Shown one piece after another: positions 26,143-31,748 of a stretch of DNA of 31,748 bases. The DNA lies in contig JBNGIQ010008848.1 in NCBI GenBank assembly GCA_049999765.1, forward strand, positions 1 through 31,748. The letters run 5' to 3'. Each line of letters starts with the position of its first letter. Position 1 is the first letter of the stretch. Origin of the DNA: Phaeoceros laevis (taxonomy: Eukaryota; Anthocerotophyta; Anthocerotopsida; Notothyladales). The notes beneath the pieces were generated by a model. It saw only the letters and a program-made list of their open reading frames with translations. It did not search any database and was not told the origin of the DNA. A program made the translations under genes and the position numbers.

Positions 26143-26844
26143 ATGCCTCGCACTGGCCGCTCAAGGCGCACCTTTCATTCCCAAAGGCAACTAGTATCAC
26201 CCTTCAACAGCAATTCAGAGCAGCAGTCGTTCTTTGCCAGCTTACCACATCAGTGTGTCCCTGTCCGCTCTCACCCAGTAAGATCTTCTTGCAATCACTG
26301 TGGAAGAAGCGGATACCTGCGTTCACCTGCTAGCCCAACAGGGCACACACCTGCTCTGACGACTAGCCAGACGGAATTGCTGTCAAAGGTGATTCTTAAT
26401 CGGATTGCCGAGGAACGCCGCCATACGCACTCAACATTGTGCAACTTTAGGCGTATGCGGGAAGTCCAAGAAGAGCGCATGCGCAGCAAGATTGATGATC
26501 TCAATTACAGATGCAAACATCTGTCAACTGATCTGAATACACTCTTCACTCAGGTTGCCCATCTGGAGAGAGTGCTGAAGCCACGAGAACCAGTTTCAGT
26601 ACCTGCTGAAGCAGAACAGTCCACGCTCATCAATCTTCAGCAAATCTTGCCTAATTTCTCTTCAGAAGTGCCAGAAAGATTACCTGAAGGAAGGACTAAG
26701 GATGATGTAATCTCTGAAGTTGCTGCACTCTTGACGCACATGTCAATCGAGGCAAAATCAAGAAAGATGGTATTTGAGTATGTCGGAAAGATGGGATCCA
26801 AGTCCTGCAGGAACACCACCTCGCAGGAATCCTGCCAGATCTGA
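26143..26844 (+). CDS. Copia leader ORF: coiled-coil protein
   Basis: 233 codons from ATG 26143. It has a basic N-terminus with a C-N-H-C-GRSGY patch, then a helical region (LLSKVILNRIAEERRHTHST, MREVQEERMRSKIDDLNYRC, LFTQVAHLERVLKPREP) and a tail ending in the region where the Gag frame starts (overlap 26780-26844). It lies between the primer site and Gag on the same strand. It could be an extra element-encoded protein or the N-terminal part of Gag separated by a frame change. Nothing indicates enzymatic function. Confidence 0.45.
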   Translation: MPRTGRSRRTFHSQRQLVSPFNSNSEQQSFFASLPHQCVPVRSHPVRSSCNHCGRSGYLRSPASPTGHTPALTTSQTELLSKVILNRIAEERRHTHSTLCNFRRMREVQEERMRSKIDDLNYRCKHLSTDLNTLFTQVAHLERVLKPREPVSVPAEAEQSTLINLQQILPNFSSEVPERLPEGRTKDDVISEVAALLTHMSIEAKSRKMVFEYVGKMGSKSCRNTTSQESCQI

Positions 26845-27598
26845 TTCGACGCCTCCCAGGACGAGGCCAGGAGCGTCGCCGGCAAGGGCCAGACCTGAAC
26901 CGTCACCTCCAAGGACGAGACCTGAAACGTCGTCTGCAAGGGTCGGATCTGAAGAGCTACTCCTGCAACAGTCACCAACTGAAGAGTCACCTGAAACGTC
27001 TCTAGTTCCCGTCCTTCCAGAGGACCCGTTTGGTGTCTTAGAACCAGAAGAGTACACCTTCTCAGATCCTCCTCTTACTTCCTCTTATACAGCAGACACT
27101 CTGGCCTCAGCATCATTTGCTCCCCAGCAGGACGAACAGCACTCAGTGTCTCCTCCTAGCAGTCCAGCATCATCACATAGATCTTCTGGTAGCAGGTCGT
27201 CGTCATCATCAGGTTCTGTACATAGTGCCTCTTCCTTGTTTCTTGATCGCTTATTTGACCTTAGTCAAACACAATTCAGTCAGTACACATCCATGGGTAC
27301 TAATCCTCCTGTTAATGCTCCTGCAAATGTCACTGTCAACAACTTCAAGTACGACTTCAAAGACAAAGATAGGTTCAATGGTCAGCATTTCGACATTTGG
27401 ATGATCAGAGTAAGAACCATTCTTCAGGAGCAGGAACTCTGGGACTACGTCACAGGCACAACTGCAAGGCCTGCTACACCTGCAACGGGTGCAACACAGC
27501 AAAGCACTGCAGACCAGCATGCCTGGAAACTTAAGGACCTTCGAGCTCAGAATGTGATTCAGTCAGCACTGGACTTAAGCATGATGTCTCATGCTTGA
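26780..27598 (+). CDS. Copia Gag, N-terminal part, ending at in-frame TGA
   Basis: ATG at 26780. The first 60 residues are a Pro/Arg/Ser-rich repeat (PPRTRP, SPARARPEP, SPPRTRPETS), then an acidic part, then a Ser-rich stretch near 27170-27240. The Gag core starts near 27340: YDFKDKDRFNGQHFDIWMIR and VRTILQEQELWDYVTGT, typical of the copia Gag N-terminal domain. It stops at TGA 27596-27598, after SALDLSMMSHA. The same frame continues past the stop with EATSSKAIWDSLYQVHQKKS, the expected next part of Gag, so the TGA is a single nonsense codon in an otherwise continuous polyprotein. Confidence 0.75.
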   Translation: MSERWDPSPAGTPPRRNPARSDSTPPRTRPGASPARARPEPSPPRTRPETSSARVGSEELLLQQSPTEESPETSLVPVLPEDPFGVLEPEEYTFSDPPLTSSYTADTLASASFAPQQDEQHSVSPPSSPASSHRSSGSRSSSSSGSVHSASSLFLDRLFDLSQTQFSQYTSMGTNPPVNAPANVTVNNFKYDFKDKDRFNGQHFDIWMIRVRTILQEQELWDYVTGTTARPATPATGATQQSTADQHAWKLKDLRAQNVIQSALDLSMMSHA

Positions 27599-30500
27599 GA
27601 GGCTACAAGCTCCAAGGCAATCTGGGACTCTCTCTATCAAGTCCATCAGAAGAAGAGCGTGACGTCATTAGTACATGCAACACGCGACTTCTACAATCTG
27701 AGAATGCGAGATGGTGACACAGTTGAGAATCATGTCAGCCGGTTTCGGATGCTACGCACCAAACTCATTACTGCTGGCACAACTGTGGATGAACTCCAAG
27801 CTGCTGTGGCTCTCCTCATGTCTCTTCCGGAGAAGTACAACAGCTTTGTGAGCACACAAAATCAGCATATCACCACTGCTCAAGCTGCAGTGGCTGCAGG
27901 GACACCATCCCCGATTACATTATCAGATATCATTGGTGCCTTACTGAATGAGGAAGCTACTCACATTCGTGGTAGAGGCTCTTCCTCTCACAATCCTGCA
28001 CGAGCCATGTTTGCTTCTCGAGGCCGAGGACGCCGTACTCAAGGCGGCTCTCGCCCACAGTACAAGCCTGGCGCCTCTCGCACTCCTTCTTGGTCATCCT
28101 CCAAGGCTGGTACTCCAAAGAAGGGCCCGTGTACATGGTGCAGAATTCCTGGCCATCTGGAGTCTGAATGCCGTAAGAAGCAAAACGGTGAACCCAGAAG
28201 AGAGGCTCCACCTTCAGCCCATGTATCCTCAAAGAAAAGCACAGGGGCCATACTCACTGTTTGCATGGTCTCCTCCTCTCAGGATAGGCATGCTTGGTAC
28301 CTAGACTCAGGGGCTACCACACATGTCTGCAATACACGCACAGCCTTCACTACCTTCATACCTTCTCCTAAGGGGCAGTTTGTCCTTATAGGTGATGATA
28401 GTGGGCTCTGCATTGAGGGTACGGGTACAGTGGTCCTGCATCCTATACATGGACAACAAATCACGTTGTCAGATGTCATTTATGTCCCACAGATGGCAAA
28501 GAATTTGGTGTCTCTCAGGCGTCTTTCGCCTCCTCTTCTCACACTAGAGATGACTACAAAGGGCCTTGCCCTCCGAGAGGCTGCTGCTCCACACACGTTG
28601 CTGGCTACCTGCACTCTTCATGCTGATCTGTACAAGTTTGATTTGAAGAGCAATCCGGTGCAGCATCTGAAAGCTTCAACAGCTACTGCAGCAGTCGCCT
28701 CTTCACCAAATGAAACACAACTTTGGCACTGTCGACTGGGACATGTACATCTCCAACGCCTTCAGTCCTTACCTGCTTCCTCCTTGTATCGGACCCCTCT
28801 GCAGTTCAAATCGGACAAGTCTCTGTTCTGCGAAGCCTGCATACAAGGGAAGCACCACAAGGCTCCTCATCCAAGTCAAGATGCTACCAGGGCTACACAC
28901 CTCCTCCAACTTGTGCACACTGACCTTTGTGGTCCTATGTCAACACGTTCTCTTGGTGGTGCCCTGTACTTCATGCACCTTATTGATGACTGGAGTCGTT
29001 TCACCGTCACCTATTTTCTCAAGCATAAAAATGAAGCATTCTCTTGCTTCCTTCTGTATCTGGCGTATGCTCAGCGTTTTACAGGTCAGAAACTCAAATG
29101 CCTACGAAGTGACAATGGTGGCGAGTTTACCTCCGGCGAGTTCACGGAGTTCTGCTCACGGGAGGGTATCCTTCGGCAACTCATTGTTCCCTACGAACAT
29201 GAGCAAAACCCCTTGCCTGAAAACCTTCGGCAACTCACTGTTCCCTACGAACATGAGCAAAACCCCTTGCCTGAAAAGATGAACAAAGTTACTCAGGCTG
29301 CTGCAAAGTCTATGCTTCATCTTGCTCGGCTTCCTCGTAGTTTTTGGGCCGAAGCCGTTGCCACAGCTGTTTATATTCTGAACAGGCTGCCCACTCGGGC
29401 CTTCAATGACGCCACTCCCTTTGAAAGGTGGACTGGTGTCAAGCCTCGTGTGGACCATCTTCGGATATGGGGCTGCCCTGCGTATGCACATACACCTGAT
29501 GAGATCCGACGTAAGATGGACTTCAAGGCTACAAAGCATCTCTTTATCGGCTATACAGACGGTATCAAGGGATACAAGCTGTATGATCCCTCACGTCGGA
29601 GATTCTTACACGCACGAAACGTCATATTTGACGAGCAGTTTCTATTGCAAGCCGCAGGAAAACATAGGGATGTCACTGGCTTACAACGTTTAGCTGCTAC
29701 TGACCAAGGCGTAACTGAACTTTCAGCTCAGGGAGAACCCTTGGTTACCTCTATTGATTCACTGACAGTTCCAGCTCAACCTGCAGATCAATTCCCAGAC
29801 GATGAGCCTGACCTCACCGCAGATGACTCTCCTTCCGAAGCCAGTGAACATTCGAATAATGATCAGCAGGAGACTTATGAGGACATGGACGAAGCTACTC
29901 CACCATCTCCTCCTACAGCTGAGGAAGAAGCTGAAGAACAGCCTGCTGACCATGCTGAGGAGTCAGTCAACGAACCTCCATCACTCAGGAGGTCGTCCAG
30001 AACTCATACAACTGATCCAAGTCAGTGGGTAAACAAGCCGTTGAGTTATGAGCTAGATGAGGCACACAGGCAGCAAAGCTCCAATGTGGTATCCAGTGAT
30101 ACCCTACCTCATAGAAGCACCTCACCGAGTACCTATGTTGCTCAAGCCTTGCTCGCAGCACAGGATCTCGGAGAACCTGCCACTCTGAAGGAAGCTCTGT
30201 CATCTCCCGAAGGGAAGCTCTGGAAAGCAGGCGTTGACTCAGAGTACCAGTCTATCATTGACAATAAGACTTGGGAGTTGGTAGACCTGCCTCCAGGACG
30301 CAAAGCACTTACTGGCAAATGGGTGTTTAAGAAAAAACTTAATCCTGACGGATCTGTGGCCAGATACAAGGCAAGATATGTTGTACATGGATACAAGCAA
30401 GTCGAAGGACTTGACTTTAATGAGACCTTCTCACCTGTTGTACGGGCGTCTTCAGTAAGGATGCTCTTTGCCCTGGCTGCAGAAGAAAAGCTGGATATCC

Positions 30501-31390
30501 AGCAGATGGACGTCAAGACTGCGTTCCTGCATGGTACCATAGACGAAGAGATGTACATTACACAGCCAGAAGGCTATGAAAGTAAGGAGTTCCCTCACAA
30601 GGTGTGCAGACTGATCAAAAGCCTGTATGGCCTGAAGCAAGCACCAAGAGTTTGGTATAAGAAAATCCATGCCTATCTGATCAAGTCAGGTTTCATCCAG
30701 AGTGATGCTGATACAAATGTCTACATCCTCAGACTAGGAGACACATATGCTATCTTAGCATTGTACGTGGATGACGCATTGATATTTGCTAACTCACCTG
30801 ACATTATGAAAAAGGTTAAGTCTATACTTACAGCCGAGTTCTCCATGACGGATTTGGGTCAGCTTACCTTCTTTCTAGGCATACAGATTTTCATTAGTCC
30901 AGACAAGGGAAGCATCTTCTGCCATCAGGCGCATTATATAAGACAGATGTTGGAGAGATTCTTGATGGTAGACTGCAAGCCTGCTATCACTCCTATGGCT
31001 GTTGGAGAGAAGTTCTCTACAGACCAAAGTCCAAAGACAGAGGCTGAGAAGCAGGAGATGGAAAAGAAGCCTTATAGCATGCTCACGGGGTGTTTAATCT
31101 GGATAAGTGGATGGACTAGACCTGATGTGTTGCCTGCCACTCGTATCTTCTCGAGATTCCTTGCGAATCCTGGCAATGCACACTGGATAGGAGTTAAGAG
31201 GGTTCTACGTTATCTTAAAGGCACACAGTATCTCGGAATCAAGTACAAATCACAAGGCAAGTTCCCTTTACTTATCTATTACTCTGATTCTGACTGGGCC
31301 AGCGACGAGAACTCCAGGCAATCTATCACAGCCAACTGCACAATTCTGTCTGGTGGAGCTGTTAGCTGGACTTCGAAGGTGGTAAGGTAG
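27599..31390 (+). CDS. Copia polyprotein: Gag-C, protease, integrase, RT, partial RNase H
   Basis: Same frame as Gag, after the TGA; the next ATG is well inside. Gag C-half: FYNLRMRDGDTVENHVSRFR. CCHC knuckle at 28130-28171. Aspartic protease WYLDSGATTHV, catalytic GAC at 28304. Integrase: an HHCC finger (LWHCRLGHVH to CEACIQGKHH, about 28725-28855), core Asp at 28922 (HTDLCGP), Asp at 29111 (RSDNGGEF), and a Glu at 29219 or 29273 (duplicated segment). Then FWAEAVATAVYILNRLPT. RT: WVFKKKLNPDGSVARYKARY, QMDVKTAFLHG, LIKSLYGLKQAPRVWYK, catalytic YVDD at 30764-30775. RNase H starts YYSDSDWASDENSRQSI and GGAVSWTSK, then is cut off (VVR, stop), losing its later acidic residues. Confidence 0.9.
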   Translation, partial: EATSSKAIWDSLYQVHQKKSVTSLVHATRDFYNLRMRDGDTVENHVSRFRMLRTKLITAGTTVDELQAAVALLMSLPEKYNSFVSTQNQHITTAQAAVAAGTPSPITLSDIIGALLNEEATHIRGRGSSSHNPARAMFASRGRGRRTQGGSRPQYKPGASRTPSWSSSKAGTPKKGPCTWCRIPGHLESECRKKQNGEPRREAPPSAHVSSKKSTGAILTVCMVSSSQDRHAWYLDSGATTHVCNTRTAFTTFIPSPKGQFVLIGDDSGLCIEGTGTVVLHPIHGQQITLSDVIYVPQMAKNLVSLRRLSPPLLTLEMTTKGLALREAAAPHTLLATCTLHADLYKFDLKSNPVQHLKASTATAAVASSPNETQLWHCRLGHVHLQRLQSLPASSLYRTPLQFKSDKSLFCEACIQGKHHKAPHPSQDATRATHLLQLVHTDLCGPMSTRSLGGALYFMHLIDDWSRFTVTYFLKHKNEAFSCFLLYLAYAQRFTGQKLKCLRSDNGGEFTSGEFTEFCSREGILRQLIVPYEHEQNPLPENLRQLTVPYEHEQNPLPEKMNKVTQAAAKSMLHLARLPRSFWAEAVATAVYILNRLPTRAFNDATPFERWTGVKPRVDHLRIWGCPAYAHTPDEIRRKMDFKATKHLFIGYTDGIKGYKLYDPSRRRFLHARNVIFDEQFLLQAAGKHRDVTGLQRLAATDQGVTELSAQGEPLVTSIDSLTVPAQPADQFPDDEPDLTADDSPSEASEHSNNDQQETYEDMDEATPPSPPTAEEEAEEQPADHAEESVNEPPSLRRSSRTHTTDPSQWVNKPLSYELDEAHRQQSSNVVSSDTLPHRSTSPSTYVAQALLAAQDLGEPATLKEALSSPEGKLWKAGVDSEYQSIIDNKTWELVDLPPGRKALTGKWVFKKKLNPDGSVARYKARYVVHGYKQVEGLDFNETFSPVVRASSVRMLFALAAEEKLDIQQMDVKTAFLHGTIDEEMYITQPEGYESKEFPHKVCRLIKSLYGLKQAPRVWYKKIHAYLIKSGFIQSDADTNVYILRLGDTYAILALYVDDALIFANSPDIMKKVKSILTAEFSMTDLGQLTFFLGIQIFISPDKGSIFCHQAHYIRQMLERFLMVDCKPAITPMAVGEKFSTDQSPKTEAEKQEMEKKPYSMLTGCLIWISGWTRPDVLPATRIFSRFLANPGNAHWIGVKRVLRYLKGTQYLGIKYKSQGKFPLLIYYSDSDWASDENSRQSITANCTILSGGAVSWTSKVVR
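29171..29278 (+). repeat. 54-bp tandem duplication in copia integrase
   Basis: 29171-29224 and 29225-29278 differ at two bases only (ATT to ACT, AAC to AAG). Each encodes LRQL(I/T)VPYEHEQNPLPE plus one residue, the integrase segment that carries the catalytic Glu. The frame is kept. Confidence 0.95.
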
Positions 31391-31748
31391 GCTAGCGGCC
31401 AACTGTCAAGGTTTTCAGCATGGAGGGAGGAACCCTACAGCAGCATGAGTCAAACGGTGTGGACACCGTTATGCAGGGGAAGGGCCAAGGGGTAGATGCC
31501 AGTATGGTATGCTGTGGCGCAAGCAGGTCAAGCAGCGTGCTCACCGCGATGCAAGAGAGTGATCAAGAGACAAGTGCTCATGGTGGTGGGAAATGGCAGT
31601 CAAGAACGTAATTACAGTTATTTCGGAAGACAGTTTGGAGGGGGAAGCTAGCAGTTTTGTAGAGGCACATGAAATTGGAATAGGCACGCAGGTGCACAAA
31701 GAGGCAGTTATAACTGAAAAATCAGTTAAGGAGGAGAAGAAATTTATG
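31391..31748 (+). other. Unrelated sequence after copia; partial ORF to window end
   Basis: Beyond the broken RNase H the sequence has no RNase H or LTR character. A frame from ATG 31593 is open to the window edge and reads MAVKNVITVISEDSLEGEAS, then a Glu/Lys-rich tail (EAVITEKSVKEEKKF). An overlapping frame (31420-31611) also starts with ATG. Either may belong to a gene or element lying to the right. The frame at 31593 could be an exon of a longer gene. No family is recognised. Confidence 0.3.

Larger units (their letters stand above)
25352..31377 (+). mobile_element. Ty1/copia LTR retrotransposon, 3' end missing
   Basis: The order is 5' LTR (25352-25569), primer site (25570), leader ORFs, Gag, CCHC, protease, integrase, reverse transcriptase and part of RNase H. 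Integrase before RT is the Ty1/copia order. Homology ends within RNase H near 31377 and no 3' LTR copy is seen. It is inserted in an older Gag frame. It carries one in-frame TGA (27596) and a 54-bp duplication in integrase. Confidence 0.9.

Noticed and set aside
27596-27598. TGA as selenocysteine
   Set aside because: The position is in a structural Gag segment and no reason for selenocysteine exists; a nonsense mutation is simpler.

Overview
The window is nuclear DNA from a eukaryote, most likely a streptophyte (plant or charophyte green alga). The evidence is GT-AG introns, a pentatricopeptide-repeat (PPR) remnant, part of a plant-type BEACH-domain gene, plant-type Ty3/gypsy and Ty1/copia retrotransposons primed by initiator-Met tRNA, and LINE remnants. 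I cannot fix the genus; the composition and the number of decayed elements fit a large repeat-rich genome. Two runs of N (2856-2955 and 20719-20728) show it is a draft assembly.

Layout. 1-660: a decayed PPR fragment (+). 755-4362: a multi-exon gene on the minus strand, probably an uncharacterised multicopy transposase-like family. Two introns can be placed to the base; the larger one is mostly a 19-bp minisatellite. 4430-6532: a frameshifted LINE reverse transcriptase (+). 6536-8920: decayed coding traces and short duplications, including a 120-bp tandem pair. 8925-10032: a broken coiled-coil gene (-) containing a perfect 66-bp palindrome. 10140-10660: GC-rich degenerate repeats. 12270-19890: a Ty3/gypsy element (LTR, primer site, two related small ORFs, Gly/Arg/Pro-rich ORF1, Gag-protease, RT) whose end is lost within RNase H. 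20109-20640: the 3' end of a second LINE (-). 20739-21663: two exons of a BEACH-domain gene (-). 21885-22351: a small spliced gene for a two-helix membrane protein (+). 22352-24912: no gene seen. 24913-25351: a Gag fragment cut by the 5' LTR of a Ty1/copia element that runs from 25352 to about 31377.

How it works together: apart from the small membrane-protein gene and the BEACH exons, this is a graveyard of nested mobile elements. Both LTR elements carry coding capacity between the primer-binding site and gag, which is unusual. In the gypsy element this is a tandem pair of homologous 65- and 62-residue ORFs with conserved Cys/His positions. In the copia element it is a Cys-rich 59-residue ORF plus a coiled-coil ORF. 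The gypsy pair is my best candidate for something undescribed. Family assignments come from reading motifs by eye; no database search was possible.
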